Below are positions 55,077 through 64,000 of a stretch of DNA of 64,000 nucleotides, one piece after another. The stretch's first letter is position 1; each line of letters begins with the position of its first letter. Made by a program: the position numbers and the translations under genes. Under the pieces are notes generated by a model. The model was not told where the DNA came from. It did not search any database and saw nothing but the letters and a program-made list of their open reading frames with translations. The stretch is from Prochlorococcus sp. scB243_498I20 (GTDB lineage Bacteria > Cyanobacteriota > Cyanobacteriia > PCC-6307 > Cyanobiaceae). Where the stretch lies: assembly GCA_000635015.1 (NCBI GenBank), contig JFMR01000045.1, forward strand, positions 124,001-188,000, read 5' to 3'.

Positions 55077-56327
55077 TCAACTATTTTTTTTAAAGTTTGA
55101 TCTCTCATTAGCAAGTTTAATAAACCAACTTATGTATTCTTTGGGACCATTTTTAAAAACTATGTCAAATTTTAAATTGTCATGAACATCACTGATCCCT
55201 ATTAAACCAGTTTTTTTTGTAGAGGGTCTCTCAACTTCACCAGAACTACTATCTACAAAAATTATTTTATTCTTAATCCCAAATTCATTACCTAATATTT
55301 GTATTAATTCTAGAAAAGACCTGTCACTTCCTCCTCTTGAATAACTTTTTTCATCATTATTTTTTTTTGATGTGACTGTGTCACCAACTCCTACAATCAA
55401 AGGCATATCTTCTTTTTGAATAGTTCTTTTGCATAAATCAATTTTTTCTGTAACAGAATTTGGAGAGTTTCTAAAATTAAAGTTTCTTCCAAAAGGCGCT
55501 TTACCAGTTTTATCCGCAATAAATTTATTTAAAAGAAATAAAACTCCAGAATCTTTAACTGCTCCTTTAATAAGTAATTGTATGTCTGTTGATCCGATAT
55601 CATCTTGAGAAGAAAGTTTAATTGTTTCTCTACCATTTTTACTACCTAAATTTGGTGAAATATGAAGGAAAAATGAGTTCTTGAGACCTTCGGATTCAGC
55701 TTTTAAAATGATTTCATTCATCATTTTTTCAAAACTAATTTGAATAAGATTTCTTTTATCAAAATCTTCATGAACTAAATCAAATAGACTATTGAAATTA
55801 ATCGTTGGCGAGAAGCGTGTTTCACATATTGATTTGACTGCGTGAAAATTGATATCCTCTTGGCTAAGTTCAGGAAAAATATTCTTAACTATATAATTAA
55901 ACTTTGGTCTTATTAAACTAGGTACTTTAGATAAAAAACTTAGTTCTTTTTCTGAGACTCCTTCAAAACTTATTTCACCATTACTGTCTTGATACTCTAC
56001 TCCACAGGCAGCTAAACCTCTTAAATATAGTTCTTTGTTTTTAGGCTCAGTAGTGCTGCTTAAACTCCTCTCTATTATTCTGTTAACTCCTCTTGGACCT
56101 TCATGTTCCCCGCAAGTTAATACAAAGAATTCCTCGGCAAATTCTTTTACAGCATAGATATATTTTGATTCTAATTCTCTAGTCATTGGATCTTTAACTA
56201 AAGGGATACAAACTCCGTCAATGTCTTGAATAAATAAGATATTTTTAGAAGAAATTAATTGTTTTTGTTCATTTAAATTACTTGCCATATATTCCATATT
56301 TATAATTATTTTTCTTTTAATTTCCAC
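55077..56327 (-). CDS. stpA: Glucosylglycerol-phosphate phosphatase-like protein (StpA)
   Basis: The protein of up to 416 residues resembles StpA (TIGR02399), which dephosphorylates glucosylglycerol phosphate to the compatible solute glucosylglycerol. Features are NILFIQDIDGVCIPLVKDPMTRELESKYIYAVKEFAEEFFVLTCGEHEGPRGVNRI, RFSPTINFNSLFDLV, FFLHISPNLGSKNGRETIKLSSQDDIGSTDIQLLIKGAVKDSGVLFLLN and PLIVGVGDTVTSK. The DxDG motif is HAD-like. Start is uncertain: the track uses a GTG at 56327, but the internal ATGs at 56297 and 56288 (MEYMASN, MASNLNE) are plausible. The matching synthase ggpS is not in this window. The 130 bases upstream separate it from the divergent 502-residue gene. Confidence 0.82.
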   Translation of the reverse strand: MEIKRKIIINMEYMASNLNEQKQLISSKNILFIQDIDGVCIPLVKDPMTRELESKYIYAVKEFAEEFFVLTCGEHEGPRGVNRIIERSLSSTTEPKNKELYLRGLAACGVEYQDSNGEISFEGVSEKELSFLSKVPSLIRPKFNYIVKNIFPELSQEDINFHAVKSICETRFSPTINFNSLFDLVHEDFDKRNLIQISFEKMMNEIILKAESEGLKNSFFLHISPNLGSKNGRETIKLSSQDDIGSTDIQLLIKGAVKDSGVLFLLNKFIADKTGKAPFGRNFNFRNSPNSVTEKIDLCKRTIQKEDMPLIVGVGDTVTSKKNNDEKSYSRGGSDRSFLELIQILGNEFGIKNKIIFVDSSSGEVERPSTKKTGLIGISDVHDNLKFDIVFKNGPKEYISWFIKLANERSNFKKNS

Positions 56328-56417
56328 TTTCTCAGAAATTATAAATTAAAAAACTCAATATTTTCAATAAATAATTTGCTATGGTCAAAAATTGCTTTAA
56401 TGTAGAAAAATATTGGT

Positions 56418-56468
56418 ATGGGTAAGAAATTAAAAAAATTATCAAGAGTTTCCAAAAATGAAGAATAA
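56418..56468 (+). CDS. Possible 16-codon upstream ORF
   Basis: ATG at 56418 opens MGKKLKKLSRVSKNEE followed by TAA at 56466-56468. It overlaps the start of the 502-residue gene (ATG 56458) by 11 bases in another frame. It is strongly basic and small, and could be a chance reading frame. If translated it may couple to its neighbour, which has no strong ribosome site of its own. Confidence 0.25.
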   Translation: MGKKLKKLSRVSKNEE

Positions 56469-57966
56469 TTTCGTAGAAAACATCAAAGATGAAAAATATT
56501 TTTATTCATTGATTGAAAATATAGAGAATAGCAAAGTTGGATTTTACAGTGTTGGTTTATATCCTGCATCACTAGCATACAACTGTGCTATGCATGGAAA
56601 ATCAAATAATATTCTCTTGGCTCCTAGAGAAAATAGAGATTTGTTAGGTGCTTTCTCGAATGATGTTATTTCTGATATGGATAATGACATTATTGAAAAG
56701 ATTAAGAGAATGGGAAATTATTCTTCAAAGGGAAGAATAAAGTCTTTTGATCTAAAAGATCTTCTTTTGAAATGTGAGATAGTTATTCTTGCCTCAAATA
56801 GTAATCACATACAAGATGATGTTAAAAATGCTTTTGAACTCAGAAAAAATTTAAAAAGAGAAAATGTGGTTCTTGGCTGTCTAGTCGGTTCTTTTTGTAT
56901 TAATAACAAAAATAAAACCCCTTTTATTCTTTGTAATAAATATCCAAATTTAGCTTTTTTTACAGGATTTCATCGTCACGGAGCTTTACGAAATCCTAAT
57001 GATAGTTTTACTGCAAATTTCTGCCATCCTGATGCACTAACAGCATTAATAGGAGCACGCATTTTGAATCAATTATCACCGAAAATTCAAGTTTCTCCTG
57101 GAGTTCACAATATTGAATGTCAATATATAAAGTCAATAAAAAATATCTCATCAATATTTGCAGGTTTTGTAAATAACTTTCATTCCGATAAGCCAGGAAT
57201 GCTGCCTACCATTAATACGATTTTGTTAACTCAATGTTTAGATCAGGCCGCATCAGTATCAATAAAAGTTAGAAAAGAAAATAAATTAGAGAATAAATAT
57301 CTTTCATTAAAAGAACTTGGTTATGGTGAAGAAATAATTAGTGCAAGGGAAATAATTAATTATAAATTTTGTGAAAAAGGAGATTATACTTTTTCTCAAT
57401 TAAATGCTGTTAAGGCTGATGTCTTAGGGAGTATGACTCTACCAACTGAAGGAAAACCAACACGAAATTTTCAAGCAGGACAAGTCTTATCAGATATGCT
57501 TTTGCAACTCAACAGATGTCCAAAAGATGTCTCAGAATTTGTAAATTGGTGTAATAAATATTCTCTCAGTCAAGGAGGTTTAGAAGGTCTAAAATCTTTA
57601 AAATTTTGGCCAGACATTTATAAAGAATTCAAAATTAAAAATAATAATTGTTCAATGATTAATCTGATTTATTTATGCTTTAATGCTAATTCAGAAGAAA
57701 AAAAAGAAATTTATAAGGTTTTAATTAGTTCAGAAGAAATAACTAATTTTTGTCAAGAATCTGTGAAGTCTGAATTATCTTTCGAACTAAATGAAAAATT
57801 AAAAGGAGATTATCTTTTTGATGATATTGAAAACTTTTATAAGAAATTATTTATTGACAAAGAGCAAAACGCCCTTAAAACAAATGAATATAATAATCAA
57901 ATTTCTAAAAAAAATCCTGGTTATATCAATGTATTGAAAATTATTAATAAATATTTTAATAATTGA
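56458..57966 (+). CDS. Unrecognised 502-residue protein with Rossmann-like N-terminus
   Basis: I do not recognise a family. The N-terminus ENSKVGFYSVGLYPASLAYNCAMHGKSNNILLAPRENRDLLGAF resembles a nucleotide-binding strand-loop-helix as in GpsA-like or opine dehydrogenase-like proteins, but the GxGxxG loop is altered. CEIVILASNSNHIQDDVKNAFEL fits the second half of such a domain. The middle LAFFTGFHRHGALRNPNDSFTANFCHPDALTALIGARILNQL and VKADVLGSMTLPTEGKPTRNFQAGQVLSDMLLQLNR may be a helical substrate domain. About 130 residues at the C-terminus are Asn/Glu/Lys-rich. It is divergent from the StpA-like gene, so a link to glycerol-phosphate or osmolyte metabolism is possible. The 233-residue gene follows after 50 bases. 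Note an overlapping basic uORF. Confidence 0.7.
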   Translation: MKNNFVENIKDEKYFYSLIENIENSKVGFYSVGLYPASLAYNCAMHGKSNNILLAPRENRDLLGAFSNDVISDMDNDIIEKIKRMGNYSSKGRIKSFDLKDLLLKCEIVILASNSNHIQDDVKNAFELRKNLKRENVVLGCLVGSFCINNKNKTPFILCNKYPNLAFFTGFHRHGALRNPNDSFTANFCHPDALTALIGARILNQLSPKIQVSPGVHNIECQYIKSIKNISSIFAGFVNNFHSDKPGMLPTINTILLTQCLDQAASVSIKVRKENKLENKYLSLKELGYGEEIISAREIINYKFCEKGDYTFSQLNAVKADVLGSMTLPTEGKPTRNFQAGQVLSDMLLQLNRCPKDVSEFVNWCNKYSLSQGGLEGLKSLKFWPDIYKEFKIKNNNCSMINLIYLCFNANSEEKKEIYKVLISSEEITNFCQESVKSELSFELNEKLKGDYLFDDIENFYKKLFIDKEQNALKTNEYNNQISKKNPGYINVLKIINKYFNN

Positions 57967-58016
57967 TTATTTCTCTAATTTGCTAGAAAGCAAAATTCTT
58001 AATTTATTTACTAATC

Positions 58017-58718
58017 TTGATTGCAGGGTTAGAATTATTATGGTTTAAAAGGTTTTTTTTGAAAAAGGAATTAACTCATCGTTCTCATGAACTTAAAGCT
58101 CTTGGTTGGAATCAAGAAGACTTAACAAGATACGAAGATTTATGGGACTACAGTCAAAGATGGGGATTAATAAATTTAGAAAGAGAAGACAGACAGTTTT
58201 TAAAGAAGGCAGAAAAGTTACTCCCAAAGATCCAAAATAAAAAGATATCCGTTAAAAAAACTATTGAAGAGAAATCTTATTATCTATGGTTAAATTTTTA
58301 CCTCGATGAAATTAATATTTTTAGTAATTCTAATCTTCCAAAAAATAAATATGGTGTTTGGACACTCTTAATTGAAGAGGAAATAAAACTTCTTAAGGAA
58401 TTACAACCAGTTATGGGTCTTCCAGATACTTTAAAAGCTAAGAATCTATTCGAAAATAGAAAAGAGCTTATAAATAAAGCTTTTAGCGAATTTGATGCTA
58501 AGAATAATGATAAGTGTTTCAATTTTGATGAGGTTCTTAATAACTCTGAAAAAGATGTAGGTAAGAATTGGAAATCAATTACTGAAAAAGATCCTAATGC
58601 TAATAAAACTTTTCCAATAATAGATTCTGTAAATATTGAGAAACTCAGATCTGAGATAAAAGATGATTTAAGTTCATATATGAATGATAATTACCCCTCA
58701 TTAAAAAAGGATTTATAA
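58017..58718 (+). CDS. Unrecognised 233-residue soluble protein
   Basis: No family recognised. The N-terminal half has LELLWFKRFFLKKELTHRSHELKALGWNQEDLTRYEDLWDYSQRWGLINLEREDRQFLKKAEKLLPKIQ, an aromatic and charged helical stretch, then TIEEKSYYLWLNFYLDEINIF. The C-terminal half is Asn/Asp/Lys-rich and ends with SVNIEKLRSEIKDDLSSYMNDNYPSLKKDL. The start is a TTG with no clear ribosome site. It follows the 502-residue gene by 50 bases on the same strand and precedes a T-rich stretch (tttttttgtttttttttggg) that has no hairpin. Function unknown. Confidence 0.68.
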   Translation: MIAGLELLWFKRFFLKKELTHRSHELKALGWNQEDLTRYEDLWDYSQRWGLINLEREDRQFLKKAEKLLPKIQNKKISVKKTIEEKSYYLWLNFYLDEINIFSNSNLPKNKYGVWTLLIEEEIKLLKELQPVMGLPDTLKAKNLFENRKELINKAFSEFDAKNNDKCFNFDEVLNNSEKDVGKNWKSITEKDPNANKTFPIIDSVNIEKLRSEIKDDLSSYMNDNYPSLKKDL

Positions 58719-58774
58719 ATATTTATCTTTTTTTTGTTTTTTTTTGGGACTTTTTTAAGTTAAATAGATAATAG

Positions 58775-60118
<1,344 letters not shown>

Positions 60119-60131
60119 GAAAGGAGATTTA

Positions 60132-61022
60132 TTGGCTTTAATAATTCCTAGTAACTATCACAAGATTAGTGATGTTGAGAAAAATCATATATCTTGGATC
60201 GAACCAGAATTGGCAAAAAGACAGGATATACGTCCTCTTAGGATTGGTATTTTAAATATCATGCCTCTAGGCAAGCAGTATGAATTTAACTTGCTACATC
60301 CACTTGGTTTATCTCCCCTTCAAATTGAGCCAGTTTGGATTAAGCTTAAAACTCACTCATATAAAACCTGGGATCTTAATCATCTGAATAATCTATACAT
60401 TACTTGGGAAGAAGCAAATAATCCAGAACCGTTAGATGGAATCATTATTACTGGAGCACCTATTGAACACCTAGCGTTTGAGGAGGTTAAGTATTGGGAT
60501 GAATTTGTAAAAATTGTAAATGAAGCCAGAAATTCTTGTGCGAGTACTCTTGGATTATGTTGGGCTGGCTTTGCGCTGGCTTATTTGGCAGGGGTCGATA
60601 AGAAAGTTTTTGATAGGAAATTATTTGGGGTATTCCCTTTAAAAAGTCTTGTTCCTGGACACCCTTTGATGGGTACACAAGATGATGAATTTATTTGTCC
60701 TCAAAGTAGATTTGCTGGATTACCAGATTTGGAAATGGAGAAAGCCCAAAAAGAAGGGAAATTGAATTTGTTGGCTTATGGAGAAAACGTTGGATATACA
60801 ATATTTGAATCTAATGATCAAAAACAACTTATGCATTTAGGTCATCCTGAATATACGGTGCATAGAATTATTAGTGAAATTGAAAGAGACAAAGAAAAGG
60901 GAGATGTTCCTCCTCCAAAAAATTTTGATCCAAATAGTTCAAAAACCGCTTGGAGGTCTCATAGGAATTTGCTTTTTCAACAATGGCTTTGGTTCTGTTA
61001 TCAACAAGTTAGTCTTAATTAA
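60132..61022 (+). CDS. metA: Homoserine O-acyltransferase, predicted acetyl-CoA-specific
   Basis: MetA-family (HTS) enzyme of 296 residues. The catalytic Cys is in STLGLCWAGFALAYLAGVDK, and the His and Glu in LMHLGHPEYTVHRIISEI. In ITGAPIEHLAFEEVKYW, a Glu occupies the position where E. coli MetA has Gly (GAPLGL). Zubieta and colleagues linked Glu there to acetyl-CoA and Gly to succinyl-CoA use, so this enzyme should make O-acetylhomoserine, fitting the preceding sulfhydrylase. Start is TTG at 60132, supported by AAGGAG at 60121-60126 with 5-base spacing. It competes with ThrB for homoserine. Confidence 0.95.
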   Translation: MALIIPSNYHKISDVEKNHISWIEPELAKRQDIRPLRIGILNIMPLGKQYEFNLLHPLGLSPLQIEPVWIKLKTHSYKTWDLNHLNNLYITWEEANNPEPLDGIIITGAPIEHLAFEEVKYWDEFVKIVNEARNSCASTLGLCWAGFALAYLAGVDKKVFDRKLFGVFPLKSLVPGHPLMGTQDDEFICPQSRFAGLPDLEMEKAQKEGKLNLLAYGENVGYTIFESNDQKQLMHLGHPEYTVHRIISEIERDKEKGDVPPPKNFDPNSSKTAWRSHRNLLFQQWLWFCYQQVSLN

Positions 61023-61027
61023 CTTTT

Positions 61028-62593
61028 TTAATGAGCGCATTCCATACCACCTAGTCTTTCAAATAAGTTAAGACTTTCTTTATTTAATCCTACAATTTCA
61101 ACTTTAGAACCACCATTTTGGAACTTTCTAATAATTTGCTCAAGAGCAACAACGCCACTTTGATCCCAAATATGAGCTAAAGACATATCAATTACAATAT
61201 TTTCTGGATGTTCATGAATATCAAATCCTTGTAAAAAATAAATTTTACTTACAAAAAATAATTGTCCTTTTACTTTGTAGGTAGTCAAATTATTTTCTTT
61301 AGCTCTTGAGACAGTTATAACTTTTGCGACTTTTCTGCTGAAAAGGATTGCAGCTAATGCAACTCCAGCAATAACTCCAAGTGCAAGATTATGAGGTTTT
61401 GTTAGCATCGTAACCGCAAAAGTCATAAGCATTACTGCAGTATCACTTTTAGGTATCTTTCTAATATTTTTTAATCCATTTATATCTGCTGTACTTATTG
61501 CTATCGTTATCATGATTGCTACTAAAGCAGCCATTGGTATTGCTCCAATCCAAGACTTCAAGAGGATAATCATAATTAGTAGAGATATACCTGAGGAGAG
61601 AGTTGATAATCTAGATTTACCACCATTTTCAGTATTCATAACAGATTGCCCAACTAAGGCACATCCTGCCATTCCACCAAATAATGATGCCACAATATTT
61701 GCGATTCCCTGTCCTCTTGCTTCTTTATTTTTATTAGAACTTGTATCAGTTACATCGTCTAAAATATCTTGAGTTAAAAAGGTTTCCATTAAACCTACGA
61801 GAGATATTGCAAGTGAAGTAGGTAAAATAATTCCTAATGTTTCAAGACTAAAAGGTACTTTCCCATTTTCTATTGATCCAAAAGGAAGAGAAATACTTGG
61901 TAACCCATCAGGTAATTTACCTAAATCGCTAACTGTTGGGACATCTAGATTCAAGAATATGCTTATGAGAGTAATTAATACTATCGCGATAAGTTGAGAT
62001 GGGACTACTTTTGTGATTTTGGGAAGCCCATAGATAATTATTAATCCTAGAATTACAAGAATCCAAACTACTGGGATCTGAGAATTAACTGGATACTGAC
62101 TCAAAGTTTGTTCAATTAATCCTTTTGATTCTTTAATACCTATTCCTAACTGAGGTAGTTGTGCCTGAAATATTAAAAGCGCCAGTGCATTTACAAATCC
62201 ACTTAATACTCCCGTTGGCACGAATCGCATTTGGTAGGCAAGTCTTAAATATCCCCAAAGAATTTGGAAAATTCCAGTTAATATTCCAGCTGCAATAAGA
62301 TATGGAACTCCTAATCCAGGAGCTTGTGATTCTCCATAAGCAACAAGTCCAGTCATCAAAAGAGCTGTTGATCCTGTAGCTGAAGTGATCATCCCCCTTC
62401 TTCCTCCAACAATCGCAATTGTTATAGATAAGCAAAATGCACCAAAAAGACCAACTTTAGGATCTACACCAGCTATACCTGAAAAAGCAATTGCTTCTGG
62501 GATCATTGCAAAAGCAACAACTAAGCCTGAGAGAATATTTGACTTTGGATCATCTAACCAATTTTTAGATAAATATCTTGAGAAATTTGACAT
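61028..62593 (-). CDS. SulP-family anion transporter with STAS domain
   Basis: The 521-residue protein has about 11-12 membrane segments and a C-terminal STAS domain. SulP signatures are NILSGLVVAFAMIPEAIAFSGIAGVDPKVGLFGAFCLSITIAIVGGRRGMITSATGSTALLMTGLV and LPTSLAISLVGLMETFLTQDILDDVTDTSSNKNKEARGQGIANIVASLFGGMAGCALVGQS. The STAS part is IDMSLAHIWDQSGVVALEQIIRKFQNGGSKVEIVGLNKESLNLFERLG. Marine cyanobacteria use SulP proteins for sulfate or, as BicA, for bicarbonate. Proximity to metY-metA hints at sulfate but does not settle it. It lies convergent to metA, 5 bases from its stop. Confidence 0.88.
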   Translation of the reverse strand: MSNFSRYLSKNWLDDPKSNILSGLVVAFAMIPEAIAFSGIAGVDPKVGLFGAFCLSITIAIVGGRRGMITSATGSTALLMTGLVAYGESQAPGLGVPYLIAAGILTGIFQILWGYLRLAYQMRFVPTGVLSGFVNALALLIFQAQLPQLGIGIKESKGLIEQTLSQYPVNSQIPVVWILVILGLIIIYGLPKITKVVPSQLIAIVLITLISIFLNLDVPTVSDLGKLPDGLPSISLPFGSIENGKVPFSLETLGIILPTSLAISLVGLMETFLTQDILDDVTDTSSNKNKEARGQGIANIVASLFGGMAGCALVGQSVMNTENGGKSRLSTLSSGISLLIMIILLKSWIGAIPMAALVAIMITIAISTADINGLKNIRKIPKSDTAVMLMTFAVTMLTKPHNLALGVIAGVALAAILFSRKVAKVITVSRAKENNLTTYKVKGQLFFVSKIYFLQGFDIHEHPENIVIDMSLAHIWDQSGVVALEQIIRKFQNGGSKVEIVGLNKESLNLFERLGGMECAH

Positions 62594-62623
62594 TTTAAGT
62601 TTCTTTATAATTAAGAAGTTACC

Positions 62624-63904
62624 TCATAAAGGAGGCAAAATACCTTGTGGGTCAAAAATATTCTTTAAAGTTTTTAATTCATTCATTCTATCTCCAAAGG
62701 CTAATGTAATTTCTTCATCATGAGAATTCAAATGATTATGCAATTGGGCTAAGTGAATATTTGGATAAAACTTTTTTAGCTTGCTCCACGATTTATAAAT
62801 CCATTCCAAAGAGATTTCTTTTTCTTGAAGATCATTTTTTTTCCATGATGCATATATCCATGGTTTCCAAGTGCTTTTTCTATGAACAAAAAAGCTTGAG
62901 CCATGATTTAACTTTTTAGTTTTGCAACCTAATTGTTGAGAAGCAATGTAACAGGAATTATTAGGTTTATTATCCATTATTTCGTCCAAACATTTTATGA
63001 AAATTGGGATATCATTTTTTAAATCTTCTCCAAGAAGACTAATTACCTCAGAATGGTTATTTGCATTCAGCTCATATAAATTCAATTCCTTAGGAAAAAA
63101 ATTTATTTTGTTAAAATTTTCATAAAATTGTTTTTCTAAAGTAGGGAATTTGTCTAGAAGCATTACGCATTCTTTTGTTCTTTTATCCACTAAATTATTT
63201 TTGAGTTCAGCAAAAATATATATGTAAATTTTTTGGGCATAAATCCATTGAAGACTAATATTTTCTGGAAAATCCTCTGATAGTTTTATTATTTCTGTAA
63301 GTTCATTTAGATTCACAAATCCTTCAATAACCTTAATTGAATTAGATTGGATAGTCTTAAGTTCTATTTCGGTAATAATTGAAAAGAAGGGTGCTGCGCC
63401 TTTAATTCCTTCCCAAATTAATTGTTCCTCTGTATTTATTTGATTTTTTTTTAAAGAAATAAATGTACCATTACCCAAGAAACCTTTTATTGATTCAATA
63501 TTATCAATGGCTAGTCCGTAGGTTCTACTGAGCGGGCTTACTCCACCAGTAAGTATATAGCCTGCTCCTGGAAGTTTAGAAAGTCCGATCGGAAAACTTC
63601 GATTATATTTTTGTAAATGATTCAATAGATCTCCCATTATTACACCACCTCCAATTGTTACTAGATTGGTTTTTCTATCTAGATGAATTTTGTTGTGTTT
63701 TTTCCTTAGATCAAGTGTTGTAAAACCATTTTTTGCACAGCTAGAAGTTGTACCTCCACTACACACGCAAAGGTGCTCGAATTTTTCGTAAGAATAGTTA
63801 TCCTCATTAAATAAGGATTCATCCACGTCATAAATTAATTTCTTTAATTTTGCATCCTTTGAGTTAATATTTGGAACTTCAAGCAAGTTATTATTATTTT
63901 TCAC
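62624..63904 (-). CDS. FAD-linked oxidase family protein
   Basis: The 426-residue protein has a FAD_binding_4 (PCMH/VAO-type) domain: SYEKFEHLCVCSGGTTSSCAKNGFTTLDLRKKHNKIHLDRKTNLVTIGGGVIMGDLLNHLQKYNRSFPIGLSKLPGAGYILTGGVSPLSRTYGLAIDNIESI. The C-terminal FGDRMNELKTLKNIFDPQGILPP resembles the berberine-like end. The usual His that carries FAD covalently in the RxGGHx motif is replaced: here CSGGTTSSC, so covalent FAD at that position is not expected. Substrate unknown. Start is GTG. It is 30 bases upstream of the SulP gene on the same strand. Confidence 0.85.
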   Translation of the reverse strand: MKNNNNLLEVPNINSKDAKLKKLIYDVDESLFNEDNYSYEKFEHLCVCSGGTTSSCAKNGFTTLDLRKKHNKIHLDRKTNLVTIGGGVIMGDLLNHLQKYNRSFPIGLSKLPGAGYILTGGVSPLSRTYGLAIDNIESIKGFLGNGTFISLKKNQINTEEQLIWEGIKGAAPFFSIITEIELKTIQSNSIKVIEGFVNLNELTEIIKLSEDFPENISLQWIYAQKIYIYIFAELKNNLVDKRTKECVMLLDKFPTLEKQFYENFNKINFFPKELNLYELNANNHSEVISLLGEDLKNDIPIFIKCLDEIMDNKPNNSCYIASQQLGCKTKKLNHGSSFFVHRKSTWKPWIYASWKKNDLQEKEISLEWIYKSWSKLKKFYPNIHLAQLHNHLNSHDEEITLAFGDRMNELKTLKNIFDPQGILPPL

Positions 63905-63945
63905 TACATTATATTGTTCTTTACTATTATGGTATAAATAATAAT

Positions 63946-64000
63946 TTGAATTTGGATAATTTAGATTTGAAGTTAAATAATCAAGTCGCGATACTTATCT
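63946..64000 (+). CDS. Possible 5' end of a further gene, cut by window edge
   Basis: In frame from TTG 63946 the sequence reads LNLDNLDLKLNNQVAILI and runs off the window; TTG 63952 is an alternative start. The end (NNQVAILI) resembles the beginning of a short-chain dehydrogenase or similar Rossmann protein, but 18 codons cannot establish this. It would be divergent from the FAD-linked oxidase gene, which starts with GTG at 63904. Confidence 0.35.
   Translation, partial: MNLDNLDLKLNNQVAILI

Noticed and set aside
53645-58718. Fur-arsS-stpA-502 aa-233 aa as one new arsenic or osmolyte system
   Set aside because: The strands alternate and the intergenic gaps are those of separate transcripts. 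Only neighbourhood supports a link, so it is reported as separate leads.
58719-58760. T-rich stretch after the 233-residue gene as a terminator
   Set aside because: Long T-runs are present but no stem of more than a few A-T pairs precedes them.

Overview
The window is AT-rich chromosomal DNA from a picocyanobacterium, almost certainly a high-light-adapted Prochlorococcus. The evidence is a single CP43-like divinyl-chlorophyll antenna gene (pcb), cyanobacterial NDH-1 (ndhD), phylloquinone genes (menD, menB), a CrtL-type lycopene cyclase, many cyanobacteria-restricted small families (DUF760, Ycf51/DUF2518, DUF1350, DUF4336, DUF3721), very short intergenic gaps, and frequent TTG/GTG starts. The pcb-to-lycopene-cyclase gene order is also what I remember from high-light strains. 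I cannot name the strain. I see no tRNA, rRNA, CRISPR array, insertion sequence or prophage.

Layout. Positions 1-2088 (minus): the 3' part of a CocE-type hydrolase, a small exported protein, a DUF4332 protein and a Ycf51-like protein. 2141-8449 (plus): a very large TamB-like envelope protein, then proA, folB and a small lipase-like hydrolase. 8442-17514 (minus): an M3 oligopeptidase, ndhD, thrB, glk, thrS, trpS and an arginine/glycine-rich protein. 17680-22756 (plus): a DUF697 membrane protein, a three-gene metal ABC transporter (manganese type by its ligand pattern) and a DUF4336 protein. 22763-23728 (minus): a DUF760 protein and lepB. 23779-29308 (plus): menD, menB, glgA, murF. 29310-32913 (minus): glmU, an MnmC-like methyltransferase, aroA. 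33047-39586 (plus): comB, a nitrilase-family amidase, an AMIN-domain cell-wall amidase, murI, a solanesyl-type prenyl diphosphate synthase, acs. 39587-43996: a DUF1350 hydrolase (minus), a DnaQ-type exonuclease, a pentad-repeat/DUF3721 protein (minus), hisS with two small genes, and a small HTH-like protein. 44043-47383: an unlisted 58-residue ORF, a 330-base pcb upstream region, pcb with a strong terminator, a GltS-type symporter and a small conserved gene. 47380-58718 is the most accessory-looking part: GST, a GIY-YIG-like membrane protein, SDR, lycopene cyclase, a POR-like SDR, MscS channel, isochorismatase-like protein, Fur-family regulator, ArsS, a StpA-like phosphatase, and two proteins I do not recognise. 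58790-64000: an O-acetylhomoserine sulfhydrylase and MetA pair, a SulP transporter, an FAD-linked oxidase and the first codons of a further gene.

Most of this is streamlined housekeeping: cell wall (murF, glmU, murI, amidase), phylloquinone and polyprenyl quinone side chains, glycogen, amino acids, tRNA charging and light harvesting. The best leads for something less described are: (i) comB, which has no ATG/GTG/TTG upstream of its conserved N-terminus and probably starts at ATT behind a good Shine-Dalgarno and a perfect TATAAT; (ii) the StpA-like phosphatase divergent from an unrecognised 502-residue Rossmann-like protein; (iii) the 15-nt-period pentad repeat joined to DUF3721; and (iv) the divergent POR-like SDR beside the lycopene cyclase. 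I found no clear new multi-gene system.
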